From the NCBI GenBank assembly GCA_025594325.1, contig JANHCV010000011.1, positions 1,302,001-1,366,000 on the forward strand: a stretch of 64,000 bases of DNA, given 5' to 3'. Numbering within the stretch: position 1 is the first letter of the stretch; each line of letters begins with the position of its first letter. Position numbers and translations under genes: made by a program. The notes under the pieces were generated by a model that saw only the letters and a list, made by a program, of their open reading frames with translations, did no database searches and was not told where the DNA came from. Below are positions 43,701-55,200 of the stretch, piece after piece. This DNA is from Blastocladiella emersonii ATCC 22665 (Eukaryota > Blastocladiomycota > Blastocladiomycetes > Blastocladiales > Blastocladiaceae).

Positions 43701-44510
43701 GTCACGTTCGACGACGCCGAGACTCAACAGCCCGATCCTGAGGCCGCCGCTGACGTCGAGCTCGTGTCCGAGCAGCCGCTCGGCGACGACGACGAGTCGC
43801 TTGCACCCAGTTCCAGCAGCAACGGCGACGGTGACGCAGACGACTCGATGGTGCTCGGCGAGCCGACGCCCGGCGAAGCGCTGCTCAGCGAGTCGTTCCA
43901 GTTTGTCGTGGATGACAAGCCCGCAGCGCCAGAACCCGCACCAGCAACCGGCGCCGAAACGTCCGCGGATGAGGAGGTGGAGCAGCTCGGCCCGCTCGCC
44001 GCGCCGCCCCGGTCTACGTCGCGGTCTCGGTCGCGCAGCCGCTCAAGATCGCGCGGCCGCAGTCCCGCCGCCACGTCCGGGTCCACGTCGCCCGAGGACA
44101 CGGCGCCGACGCCGCGGCCACGATCGCCCGCGGGCGAGCAGGTGGACGAGTGGCAGAGCGTGGTCGAGGCGGACGCCGAGATCGACGTGCCGTCGTGCAG
44201 CGCCGAGCCGACGCCGCGCGCCGCGCTGCTCAGCCCGCCCGTGTTCGACGGCCCGGTCGAGGCGATGCCCCCGATCGGCGAGCTCGAGGCGACCGCCGAG
44301 TCTGCAGTGCCGGTTCCCGCTCCCGACCAGCCGCAGGTGGGCGACGACGAGGAGGGCGAGACGCCGGCGACGTCGCGGAGCGTGAGCCCGTCCAAGTCTC
44401 CCACCAAGGGCAAGAACGGCGGCGGCGGCGGCAAGGGCAAGTCGCCCGGCAAGGGCAAGAAGGGAGGCAAGGGCGGGAAGAAGGGCAAGGGCGGCTGGGC
44501 CAAGTTCTAG
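37778..44510 (+). CDS. Giant acidic, Ser/Pro-rich protein with N-terminal helical domain
   Basis: Exon 1 (37778-37975) and exon 2 (38040-44510) give about 2,222 residues; an extra in-frame 63-nt intron at 38108-38170 is possible. The first ~130 residues are TPR-like (ARWACALAYYGLGHGDKAEPLLKLAY, then ALMYTEVLVEAKEFDRARAIL). Up to about residue 700 the protein is globular and helical but unfamiliar. From there it is disordered: Ser/Pro/Thr-rich blocks, long Asp/Glu runs, an RS-like Arg/Ser patch, and a repeated LPxSP motif (41468-42112). The C-terminus is a Lys/Gly-rich basic tail (KGKKGGKGGKKGKGG). A nuclear or cytoskeletal scaffold is one guess; I do not recognise it. The overlapping minus-strand frame of 1,685 codons is a GC-rich shadow. 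Confidence 0.8.
41468..42112 (+). repeat. Array of SVxLPxSP-type peptide repeats inside the giant protein
   Basis: Six related copies in about 215 codons: QVHLPTSPEV, SVQLPTSPEV, SVHLPTSPDV, SVHLPQSPSP, TMDLPHSPAP and SVHLPPSPVR. A weaker ESAILPEI follows near 42208 and a VPLPQSPPP near 43160. Each is preceded by an acidic or Leu-Ala stretch. Spacing is irregular, so these look like repeated short linear motifs with a Ser-Pro phosphosite, not a folded repeat. Confidence 0.75.
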
Positions 44511-45236
44511 TTCCAGCGTGTGTGTGATACATGTGAGCGATTGTTGTTCCCGTGCACTGATCTGCTTTCCGAAAGGGCGCGCACGTCTCCGCTCGGGGGC
44601 AGGGGACAGCGAATCGACGCGACACGGCGCGACGCGATGAGGGCAGGCGCGAGACATGAGACACGGTCGGCGTGATCTCATGTGGCGCGCCGCGCGTCTC
44701 CCGGCCGTTTCAGGACGTGTCGCTGCGGCGCGGCGCGTCGCTCCGCTTTGCCGCCATTCAGGCAAGACCGGAGAAACTCGGCCGCGACCGACCGATATCA
44801 CTCGCTGCAATCGCCCTGCCCGACTGACGCGGCCGTGCGTCGCTCCTCGTCCAACGTGGCGCCACGTCGACGCGTCCCCGTCTCCCGCCTGCCCGCTCCG
44901 CCGCACTCCGCCCTCCACCCGCCCGCCCGCTCGGCCCAGTCCGCCCCGACCCGACCCGCCCGCCCACCCGCCCGCGCGCTCGCGCTCCCCGTGCTGAGTC
45001 GCCGCCGTTCCGGGCTCTTCTCCCTCCTCTCCCCTCGCGTGTGTCAGCAAGCGTGCCCTCGCGACCCGCACCGACCCCCGCCCGACTCGACTCGACTGCG
45101 TAGACAGACCGGCTGCCCTGTACTCCTTTCGCCTCTTCTTAGTACGCGCCCGCGCCCGCCGCCGCCCTATTTATACCGCGCGCATCCCCGCTCACCGCTC
45201 TCGACCCGACCCGGCTAGCTCTCGCGCCCCCGCTGC
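44511..45236. other. Intergenic region upstream of the S/T-P-rich gene
   Basis: About 725 bases. The left part should be the giant gene's 3' region; the right part, pyrimidine-rich with many CCCGCC blocks, is the promoter of the gene at 45237. Open frames here are low-complexity and opposed on both strands; no gene is supported. Confidence 0.45.
45168..45177 (+). promoter_or_regulatory. TATA-like element upstream of 45237
   Basis: CTATTTATAC in a GC-rich spacer, 60-70 bases before the start codon at 45237. Confidence 0.4.
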
Positions 45237-46514
45237 ATGCCTGCGCGCTTCATCGACTCGGTCGCGATCCTCTCGTCGGCCCTCGGTCTCCCCGCCACCA
45301 CCACCGTCTCCCCCACGCTCTCCCAGCTGCCGATCGGCTCTCGCACCCGTCGCCCGTCGTCCCGGATCTCCGCCCTCCTGCGCGCGTTCCTCGAACTCGT
45401 CCTTGCCCACTCGCTCGAGCGCCGCTCCCTGCTGTGGTCCCTCGCATCCACCATGTTTGCGCCCTCGGACATCCTCCGCGACTCGCGCGCGTCCGACTCG
45501 GCGCCGTCCCTCTGGGTCTCGGCCGAGCGCGCCGACGGATCGGTCCGCCGTCTCCCGCTGCAGCTGTGCGTACTCCACTCCTCCTCTCGCGACCCGACGC
45601 TCAACTCACACTCCGTGCAATCTAGCCGGTTCGTCCCCGACGACGACGACAAGGAGATGCCCAAGCACCTGCGCCCGCTGACGCCGACCGACGAGTGCGA
45701 CGACTCGGGCTACGACTGCGCCGACTCGGCCGCGGCGCGGTCCCTCGAGACGGCTCCTGCGAGCCCCGAGCGCACCCTGCACCCGACGCCCTACGACCCC
45801 GTCGCCTTCTCGCTCTTCAACATGGGCGACGCCGTCCCGCGCTCGCGCCGCGGCGCCTGCCTCCCCTCCGACGACGACCTGCTGCTGCCGCCGCCGCCCG
45901 CCCCCGCCGCCCCGCGCCTCCGCGTCATGACCATCCCTGAGGACGTGTGCGGCTCGGTCCCCGCCTCGGCCGCCACCTCGCCCGCGCTCCTGCCGCACCA
46001 CCTCAGCGAGATCCCCGCCGCCCCGCTGCTCGAGCTCTCGCCCGCCATGACCTGCCCGCCGTCCGCCGCCATGATGGGCGTCGCCGCCGTGTGCGGCCCG
46101 CAGACCATGACCGCCCCGCCGTCGCCCTACCACCTCGTGCACCTCCGGTCCGCCGCCGCGACGCGCCCGTCGTCGCCCACGGCGGCGGGTAACGGGTTCG
46201 GCCTCGTGGACCTGTCGTCGGCCGTCCCCGTCGAGTACCACCAGTTCCCGTGCACCGCGCTCGCCCCCGCCGCGGTGCCCGTGACCCCGACCGCGTCGCC
46301 GCCGCCGACCCCCAAGCTCGCCGCCTTCACGCTGCCTGAGCCCGCGTCTCCGCCGCTCGTGTGTCACGCGCCCAACCTGATCGGCATGCCGCGCTTCGAC
46401 CTCGACGCGCTCGTGCTCCCGCCACCTGTCGCCGGTACCGGTGCCGCGTCCGCGTCGTCGTCGTTCCTGTTCGCATCCCGCGGCGGCGCGTCGGCCTCGT
46501 CCACGTGGGCGTAG
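45237..46514 (+). CDS. Hypothetical Ser/Thr-Pro-rich protein
   Basis: Exons 45237-45565 and 45626-46514 give 405 residues. The intron (GTGCGT to TCTAG, with a CTCAAC-like branch region) joins LPLQL to RFVPDDDD in phase. The first ~80 residues are helical and hydrophobic enough to fold (SALLRAFLELVLAHSLERRSLLW). The rest is disordered with many SP and TP sites, an acidic DDDDKE patch and short hydrophobic motifs. I do not recognise it; a phospho-regulated factor is possible. A TATA-like box sits upstream. Confidence 0.6.
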   Translation: MPARFIDSVAILSSALGLPATTTVSPTLSQLPIGSRTRRPSSRISALLRAFLELVLAHSLERRSLLWSLASTMFAPSDILRDSRASDSAPSLWVSAERADGSVRRLPLQLCVLHSSSRDPTLNSHSVQSSRFVPDDDDKEMPKHLRPLTPTDECDDSGYDCADSAAARSLETAPASPERTLHPTPYDPVAFSLFNMGDAVPRSRRGACLPSDDDLLLPPPPAPAAPRLRVMTIPEDVCGSVPASAATSPALLPHHLSEIPAAPLLELSPAMTCPPSAAMMGVAAVCGPQTMTAPPSPYHLVHLRSAAATRPSSPTAAGNGFGLVDLSSAVPVEYHQFPCTALAPAAVPVTPTASPPPTPKLAAFTLPEPASPPLVCHAPNLIGMPRFDLDALVLPPPVAGTGAASASSSFLFASRGGASASSTWA

Positions 46515-49013
46515 AACTGGCCGGCGACCGGCCGACCCGATGGGACTCGAGCTCCCGCTGTACATATCACCACGCGCACGACGATCTCGACTGCGTGACC
46601 CGCCACCTGCCTACGACAACATCCATTTCCAAGACCTCAACTTATCCAAGACGTACCTCCCCCGCCCTCGCCCCCGCTCTCGCTCCCTCATCCCGGTTAC
46701 CCCCACCCCACCTCCAGTCTTTTTTGCGTTATCCACCCATCCGTGCTCGCCTCGCTCGCGTCACTTGCCGCCTCCCTTCACCACCCTACACCTCCCGCTT
46801 TTCGATCACTCTCAAACCCTTCGCGTCAACGCTGCCGTCGCGCGCTCCCTCTCTCGCGCGTGTGTGCGGGCCCGTCGATGTCTGTTTCGCTCCCTGCTCG
46901 CTTTGCCCCCATTCGTGCCCGTACCTGTCATGCATTCATTCATTCGTGAACCGTATATCATATAAAGTTTCGCTCTGTATTGACCTCGCGTGGATGGACG
47001 AGTTGCGGTGGCCGTGGTCGTGGCCATGGCGGTCCACAGCTCAGGGAGCGCGCGTTGATGGACGGCTGGAACCCTCGAGCACGGCACGATGGCGTAATAT
47101 CGACAAGAACATGTTGAGGTGCTCTAGCGTGGGCGTCTCGGTTCGCGGGCTGGTTCGCGAGAGCGACAGCGGGTGGGACACGCGACGCGTCGATCATTTC
47201 GGGAAAGCGGTGAGCGGCCTGAAAGCGAGAGGTCGAGCCGCGGTCCTTGCGCTGGTCCTTGCTCGCTCCCCCATCGCACACGCTAAGAACGCCATGCATC
47301 CTTCTCTTGCTTCTTGCTTATCTCTTACTTGCTGCAATCTTGTCCGAGCGATGCACCCATGACTTTCAGCTCGAGCTGAGCGATGAATCGACCCGCTCGT
47401 CCGCTTGTTGTCTTGAGGCGCCTGTGCCTATTACTCCCGGGAGGTCTTGAAGTCTCATCTGTGCGCATCCTCAACTTTGGACCGCGACCCGCGTTCTCTT
47501 CTCCGCTCGTGAGCGCGATCGCTGACGATGCGAACTCGCACGATGTAGTGGCTTTTCCTTGGCCACACACAACTCCAGCAGTCCGTGGAATCTATCTCTT
47601 GCAGCAAACTCCGAAAAACACGCCAACCCGGCCGCGCGGTACGTCCATCTCATGTACTTGGAGACAGCACAACACACAAGCGCAAACTGTCTTCACAAGT
47701 CGCCGGTGGTACTCCGCGCTCTTGCTTCACCCTGGCGCCCTCGCACCATCAACTATGCGCGCCCGAAGTCTGTTACCAGCAGCTCCCGCGCGGGCGCCGT
47801 GAAAAGTTCAGCGCCGCCCGCGCGGGTGCTGCTCTCTCGCAGATCGTCGCGCGCGTGCTTCTCTTGGTGCTGGGCGTCCGAGTCATGACGGGTTGCGCTT
47901 TACGGCTCTCGCGGTGTCTCTCCACGACATGTAGAGTGAGGTTGCGTCGGTGATGTTCCTGGATATAATCGTACACCCTTTGCTCATTCGTGTCTGTGCT
48001 CTTGACGGGACGGCCAGTTTCTATGTCGCTCAGCTCGCTCCGCTCGCTGTCCCAGTCGGCGCATTAGTTCTTCGATCGCTTTAGGCTCCGACCTCGCTCG
48101 CCGTAGACGCCTGGCGGAGCCGATGGGTTTATCCCGCTCGTTGTGGCTCAACCACGCCTACTCGGGCGTCGCCGAGCCTGCCGTGAATCGCTGCGTTGAA
48201 AGCGTCGGTCAATGCGGTTCTCTTAAAATACCGGCATTTGGCGCAGGTGTGCTGGCAAAAACGCAGAGCGTGCTTTGGGGATGCGTCGTGAGACAGCCAT
48301 GTGAGTGGCGCAACGCGCGAGGATGACCACGGACAGGGCGAAGCGAGTTGACCTCTTCAAGCACACGAGCCTGAGGCTTGATAGTCGGACGAGACATCGT
48401 ATACCTTGTCCATCATGAGTTCACGTCCGAGATTCGCGAGAATGATGCGAGGCAGCAAGTTGATCATTGACTTCAACGACCAGTATCCGTCAACTACATG
48501 GAACCGGCAGAGAGTGCGAGGATTTTCGCGGAAACTGGACTGTTCGCGTGGTGCGAGACACGGCGCGAAGTGCGAGACACTTACGTGCGCAGATCCCACG
48601 TGTGACGCGTGCTTCCTGCAGGTGACCGTTTCGCCGTCGCAGAGGACGCGCCGCGCCACGCCGCCGCCGTCCGGCCCTCAAGCTCGTCCCGCCCTCCCGC
48701 TCCTCCCGGAGCTCATTGATAGCTCAAGACTTGATGCATCAGCACCTTACACACTCACTCTAACTCACGCAAACCCGTCCTCCATCCTCCACTCGCCCGC
48801 AAACCTGCCGTTCGCGTGCCCTGCCCATCCGCCGCCTGCACGTGGACCGCCCTCAAGCACCACCTGCACATATTCACCGGACACGGCAACGCCCAGCAGC
48901 AGCCTCAGCAGCCGCACGCCGATCTTCCGCGCCTCGTCGAGTCCCAGTACACGACGCCGCCGCAGTCCCAGGAACCGCAAGACGACAACTCGTACCCGTC
49001 CTCCATCGGCACC
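46515..49013. other. Long gene-poor stretch
   Basis: About 2.5 kb. Composition is visibly less GC-rich than the gene blocks from about 47.3 kb on. Several open frames of 60-330 codons exist on both strands, but none has a recognisable motif, a believable intron set or plausible amino-acid composition, and they overlap each other. I see no tRNA. The last ~300 bases should hold the promoter, and possibly a missed 5' exon, of the FHA gene: an open frame without its own ATG extends upstream to about 48816. Confidence 0.4.
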
Positions 49014-51289
49014 ATGCCCGCTCAGCGCGTCTCCAGCAAGTCCTCATCGGCTCGTCCCATGTCCAAGTCGGCGCCGTGGGGCTTCCTGACGTGGCACTCG
49101 AACAACAAGTGGATCGGTGCGCTGTTTCTCTCGTCCGCTCGCGTGCCGTTCCGCGACTGACACCCATGGCGTCGTCCTTGCACCACATCACACAGCGCTC
49201 ATCAAGGACGAGTACTCTATTGGCTCCGGTAAGAACTCGGACATCTACATCCCGAGCGTCGAGTGCTCCCTCCGCCACGCCAAGATCGTCCGCCAGACGA
49301 AGCCCGGCACGCTCTCGCCCGCCATCGTTGCCCTCGGCAACCGCGTCACGTCCGTCGAAGGCCACCCTCTCGAGCGCGGTGAGGTCAAGACGCTCCACCA
49401 CGACGGGCGCAAGGTCTGGATCAAGATGGGCGCGGGTGCGGTCCCGCTTTCTCCTCTCGAGTCACCGCGCTCGTGTCACTCACGCCCACGCCCGCTGATA
49501 TACTGTAGACTTCACGTTCCATTCGGCCAACTACAAGCAGAAAAAGCCCGACTACCGCGACATCACCGAAAAGTACGTCCTCAAGGACGAGATCGGCGAC
49601 AGCGCGTACGCGACCGTGCAGCTCGCCACTGAGAAGATGTCGGACATCGACTACGCGTGCAAGATCATCGACAAGAAGGCGGCCGGCATCATCAACGTAG
49701 ACGACGAGAAGGCCGTGCTCGCCGCGATCGAGCGCATGTCCAAGATGGCTCACGTACGTTTCCGCGTGCCGCGATGCTTGCGTCGGGTCGAGCGTGCTAA
49801 CCGACGGGTACTTTGACTCCGCATGTAGCCGAATGTGCTCGGTGTCCGCGAGTTTGCCGTGTCCGACGATCACGTCTACGTGTACTTTGAGCTGTACGTT
49901 TCCGTGGGGATGCGCACCGCCCGATCCTATCGCTTAACGTTGCTTCCCGTGGTAGCGCCAAGAAGGGCCGCGACTTATTCGACTGGCTCGTTGACGGCAA
50001 GGGCATTCTGACCGAGGGCACGGTCCGACACATCATGTACCAGGTCTTCCAGGCCGTCAAGTACCTCCACGACCGCGGCGTGCAGCACCGCAACCTCACG
50101 ATCGAGAACCTGCTCCTCCGCGACCTCCACCAGGAGTACCCGACCATCTTCCTCGGCGATTTCGGCATCAACAAGAAACCCATGGCGTACCAGGAGGCCG
50201 TCAACCGGTACGCGCACACTGTGATGAGCCGACGACGCGACCGAGCCAGGAAAACTGACCCACACTGCTCCGTAGGTGGGACCTCTCCGCTCTCGACACG
50301 AGCCGGCCCTCGCAGCACATTTCGAAGCCGAAACCGGACCCGAGCGCCTACTACCCGCACTACGACTGTCGCCTGGTCGGCGTCATCATGTTCCGGCTCC
50401 TCTGCGGACGGCGGCTGCACGAGGACTGCGCCGATTCGGCGCTCAAGCACCTGATCCACCACGGCGACTTCGACTTTGACTACGACGGGTTCAAGCTGCG
50501 CGGCCACTGGGCCGACAACGTGTCGTGGCAGGCCAAGAACGTGGTCATGGGGCTGCTCAGTCGCACGGAAGGTGGACGGTACGCGCTTTTTTGGTCCTCG
50601 GATCTGTGGCGGACCAAACTGGTCACTCACTTTCGGCGGATCGCCCGTGTAGTCTGGACATGAAAGACTGTCTTCGGCACAAGTGGATCAGCAACTACAG
50701 CGACTCCCTCGAGTCGCAGTACAAGGACCTCATCGACCGGGCCAACCGCGTCCGCGTCGGCGAGCGGACCGGCCCCGTCATTCCGCTCCCCGCGCGCATC
50801 TCGAAACCGGCTGCATCCTCGTACTCGAGTCGTACCGCTTCCTCAACATCGGGTTCTGCGACCGCCCGCGCGTCGCGCTCCGACCCCGTGTCGCAGCAGC
50901 GGCCGTCTCCCGCGACGTCGCGCCCGTCATCCGCGGCACCCTATGGCAGCGGTGGTAAGGCCGCCTCGAGCGCGGGCAAGCCGGCGCGCACGCTGCGCGA
51001 GACGCTGTCGCAGAGCCCGCGCGAGGCGGTCAAGGAGTCGCCGCGGCTCGCGCGCAGCAAGCTTATGCACCGGGATAGCCGGGGAGGTAGCCGGAGCTCG
51101 CTCGCGCGCCACGACGACGACGACCGCGACCTGCCGCGGACGCGCAGCGTGAACCGCGAGGCCTCCCCGCTCTACTTCCTCGACGGGATCTCGGGCACCG
51201 AGGGAGGCTTCGAGCAGTTTGACGTTGCTCAAACGGCGGAGGACTACCGCGAGCGCCTGTCCGACATTCGCCCCCGCCGACACGTGTAA
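49014..51289 (+). CDS. FHA-domain protein with a degenerate kinase domain (Rad53/Cds1/Chk2-like architecture)
   Basis: Seven exons (49014-49116, 49196-49435, 49509-49753, 49829-49893, 49956-50207, 50276-50578, 50653-51289) give 614 residues. Residues about 20-115 form an FHA domain (WGFLTWHSNNKWI, SIGSGKNSDIYIPSV, SLRHAKIV), a phosphothreonine-binding fold; the usual Gly-Arg is Gly-Ser here. A kinase domain follows from about residue 130: the beta-3 lysine in YACKII is kept, but the glycine loop is IGDSAYATV, the HRD motif is HRN (catalytic Asp lost), DFG is present, and no APE motif is visible. It is therefore probably a pseudokinase or a very weak kinase. The last ~200 residues are Ser/Arg-rich. 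The start ATG is the first in frame; upstream coding sequence is possible. Confidence 0.8.
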
Positions 51290-52285
51290 GCTGTAGAGAG
51301 CGAGTAGGTTCGCTCTCGGGTGTGTGTACACATGACTTGTATAGACTTTGCTCATTGCATATCATTCGCCTCATTGTCCTCTCCTCAGTCGCGTCGCTCA
51401 TGTTGGGAGGACGTCAGGTGGCGCTGTGGCGCAACGGAACGCCATCGCCTCGGCCAACAACTGAGCTTTCTCCCTTCCCTTAACCGACTGTGCCTCCTCA
51501 GCCGGGGCCCCACTCTGTGCAACGTATCCAGCAACCATGGAAACTGATGAAAGCACACGTCGTCCAACCGTTCTCGGCGCACCTCCGCCAGCCGAAGCCA
51601 TGCTGTCAGTCGCCGTACTAGTGGAGCGCACGATCCAACGCGTGGATGCCGCGCAGCTAGTCTGCTCGAGCGTTGTCGTGACATTTATGATGCTTCTTCG
51701 CCGCTGTCAGTGAGCGAAACGGCATCGACGCCGTCGCGAGCTTCAGTCGTGTTTGACCAAGCACTGGTCCAGCGAGCGACCCGACTAGCCTTCGACCTTG
51801 AAAACATCAGCTCCAATGTTGAACAGGTCAACGCGCACTTCGAGGACCTCTTGCGACAAGTGTGCCTCGAGTTGCAGCGGAATTTTAATGGCTACCATGC
51901 CTAGTTTGACGGTGGAATATAACCCCCGTCTTGTCAACTTCACATGCATTCATGGTCGGCAACCTTCATCGTTAACGGTTTCCGTGGCTGAGGCAGCCTC
52001 GATCTGCTTGCGGTCGTACTCAGTGTGAAAGTCTTCCGAGCGAGGACAGACATTATGCTTAGCGAGTGGAGCTGGGAAGAGCTCCCGAGCACCCGAATGA
52101 GGGCGAAATGAGTGACGCGACCTGAAACGCAGCGCGTCGGCGACCTGAAACGCAGCGCGACGCGGCGGTCGCGTTTGTCTTGACGGCCGAGCCTTGAAGG
52201 ATGCGGCAGCGTCCCCGAGACTCATCGATTTTCCTCAAGTCCAGAAAAATTAATCACACAAACACACAGATCAGTTATGTTTCCT
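51290..52285. other. Intergenic stretch with two small ORFs
   Basis: About 1 kb between the FHA gene and the receptor's 3' end. Plus-strand ORFs near 51538-51714 (58 codons) and 51709-51904 lie in different frames, overlap by a few bases and together look like one helical protein broken by a frameshift (LVERTIQRVDAAQLV, then LAFDLENISSNVEQVNAHFEDLL). No family recognised. Confidence 0.35.
52118..52159. repeat. 19-bp direct repeat
   Basis: Two perfect copies of CGACCTGAAACGCAGCGCG, at 52118-52136 and 52141-52159, separated by four bases, in intergenic DNA. Function unknown. Confidence 0.7.
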
Positions 52286-55200
52286 CTAATGTTGCCCTCC
52301 CGACGTCACGCTCGACCGTATCGCCATCGACTTGACGCGAAGCCTGCTCATGGCGCTCGACGTTGGCGTTGACTTGCCCGAGGTCCCGCACGCCTGAAAC
52401 GCCGCGACCCACTTGGTCCGCTCGGCCGCCGAGTTGAACTGGATCGCGAACGCGTCGGTTCCTGGATGTGCGAGAACGACGCACAGCTCCATGTCGACGG
52501 GATCAGCCTCGAGGATGAGCTGCTTGACCGAGAAACTCTGGCCAGGATGCTGCCGCTCGATGCTGGCCACGACGAGCAGGCCCTCGGCGGACAGTAGGAC
52601 GACATCGCGGTTCTGCCACCGCCGCAGGAAGCCCGTAGTTGACTTGACGGGATACACGCCCGAGAGAACGTTCTACACGGGACCAGGTCGTCAACGCGTG
52701 TCGAAGCCATGCGATCATCGCACTAAGCGTACCCGTTGAGCCGTCGAACCGCCTGCGGACAACGTCTCCTGGCCGCCTCCGGATCCTGGACCGCCGGCGC
52801 CGTCTAGAGTCTCGAGCATGGCCGCGTTCGGGTCCTGGTTCGCGCGATCGGGCAGCGCGAAGTTGTGGCGCGCGACCATGGACGAGAAGATGGCGACGTT
52901 GGTGTAGATGACCGCGACGGCGCGCACGTAGTAGGTCACGATCGTCGCGGTGCTGAACAGCACGATGACGGGGATAGCGATGCACGCCGCAATCTAGACG
53001 CCGGAGTTGTGTTGGTGAGCGGATACGCGTCATGGCGCGAGTCGAAGTGTGAGCGGGACGTACGAGGAGGTGGTGCATGAGGTACGCGATCCACATGGTG
53101 TCCTGGTACGAGGACTAGATGAAGGCATGTAGCGAAAATCAGTTGCTGCTCCGGCAGGCCCGCCAGCAGACAGACGTACGTGGATCCGGCGGATCTTGAA
53201 GGAGAGGTATGCGAGGAGCACGAGAAGCAGCCTGTTCCGCACGATCAGATTCAGCAAGTTCATCGTGGTAGTCGAGCGTTCGACAAGCGTACCCGTCGAT
53301 TCCTGCCGCGACGTAAAGCAGGGCCGTGCCACCGGCGGACGACGCCTTGCACTGGTACTGAATCGTCGAACCCGAGATGAGCGGAGCCGCTTGCAGCGGG
53401 GACGTGGCCGAGTGGATGATCAGCAGAATGATCTGCAACACGGGCAGCGCGAGCATGCGGAACAGCAGCGGCCGGGTGCGCACGGCCGTCGACTTGGTCA
53501 GGACGCGGCTACACGAATCAGGTCAGTGGATTGGGTCGAGTAATATCGAACGTGGACGCGTACTTGCTACAGGAACGCGCATTAGATCAGTGGATGCGAG
53601 CAAGATACGACAGACGCGCGAACGTACTCAAAGATCTTCCAGAGGCGATACGACCGGATCCAGAGCGACGAGAGCGTGAGCGAGTAGCCGAGGATCATGA
53701 CCCAGTACTGGGCCTCGCACTTGAGCGGGGTCGGGCGGCCCGCCATGAGGAAGGAAGCCGAGAGGCACATGACAATGCCGATACACAGCACGGCCGTGAA
53801 GGGCAGCCCGAGGTGCCGCACGCGCTTCGACTTGCGGTTCACGACGATGGCGACCCATGCGACGACGACGGCCGCAATGACGAGCCCAGTCAGAGTCGAC
53901 ACGATAATGACGCCAGCGGAGCGCTCGTCGGGCAGGATCTCGACGTACTTGGGCCGCCAGTCCGGGATCACGCTCGAGCCGTCGGCGAACTTGACGGGCG
54001 CGAGTGTGCTGAATGTGCCGTTACGAACCGAGTAGACGGGAACGTACGCGCTGTTCTGGAAGTTGAGAACCTGGAACTTCCTATACGTCGAGTCGGGTTA
54101 ATTGATTTCTCAAATCACACGAGCACGGCGAATACCCGTTGCGGTCCCCGTTGGCCGCGAAGTCGATGAACCCGGACACGCTGTCGCGGTTGACGACAAA
54201 GTCGGCGAGGTCCAGCTTATGCGTCCGGTTGACGACGGGCGCGAGGCCGACGCGGCGGACGAGATCGATGAACGTGTTGACGAGTACGTCGAGGCAGCTG
54301 CCCATGAAGAGCGCGTAGGCCGTCTCCTTGATCACCGTGTCGTTGTACACGCGCTGCCACTTGGCCACGACCGACTCGTAGCGCGGCGACCCGGGCGCGA
54401 GCTCGGCGGGCCACGCGAGCAAGAATCCCTCGTAGTAAGCGAGCTCGGCAGGAGTCAGGCCGTGGGCTTCCAGGAACGGCGTGTCCATGAGGGAGAGCGC
54501 CTCGCACCCGAACCACACCCAGTCGGGGCCGAAACCGTTGCGCCGCGCGAGCAGCGGGATCTGGTACGCCTGGTCGGGCTGCGCGAAAATGACGCTGACG
54601 CGCGAGGGACTGTCGGCAAGCTGCGTCACGACGCCGTGGAAGTCGTCCAGAGCCCACAACGTCTGGACGGTGTAGGTTCGCGCGATGGTGATGTTGAGCG
54701 TCGCCGCCGTGGTCTGGAACGCCTTGGCGAGAGAGACTGCGTACTACGGTGAGGGCGGAACCGGGTGAGAAGGTGCGTGGCGCTGAAGAAACTCCATGTC
54801 GGACCTGACGTACCGCATCGTCGCCAACTGTGAACATGTTGACCGACATCCAGTTGAAGTTTCGAGCGATGCGTGCCATGACGACGCCCTGGTACCTTGT
54901 TGACCGTTTCCACATTAGTCAACGCTCGAGTATCATGGGCGAGTTACGTACGAGTCGGACGAGATTGTTCGTATGAAGAGCGGATAGTCGACGACTGAAC
55001 TCAGCTCGTCGGACGTGGCTGATCCCGAACAGAGAAGCGAGTTGAAGCTCGTCGCTACAAAGCGAGCAAGTTAGATCGTGCCGCATGACACAGTGGATGC
55101 CGTTCGTACACGTCAGCGCAATCGGGATAGTGTTGGAGGAGCTCCACTCGCCGAGAAGCGCAATAGCTCCCTTGGATTGAAGGTCGATGGCGGCTTCAAC

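Noticed and set aside
38670-43727. A 1,685-codon open frame on the minus strand
   Set aside because: It is the antisense shadow of the giant plus-strand gene. Its translation is Arg/Gly/Leu-rich with no domains, typical of opposite frames in GC-rich codons.
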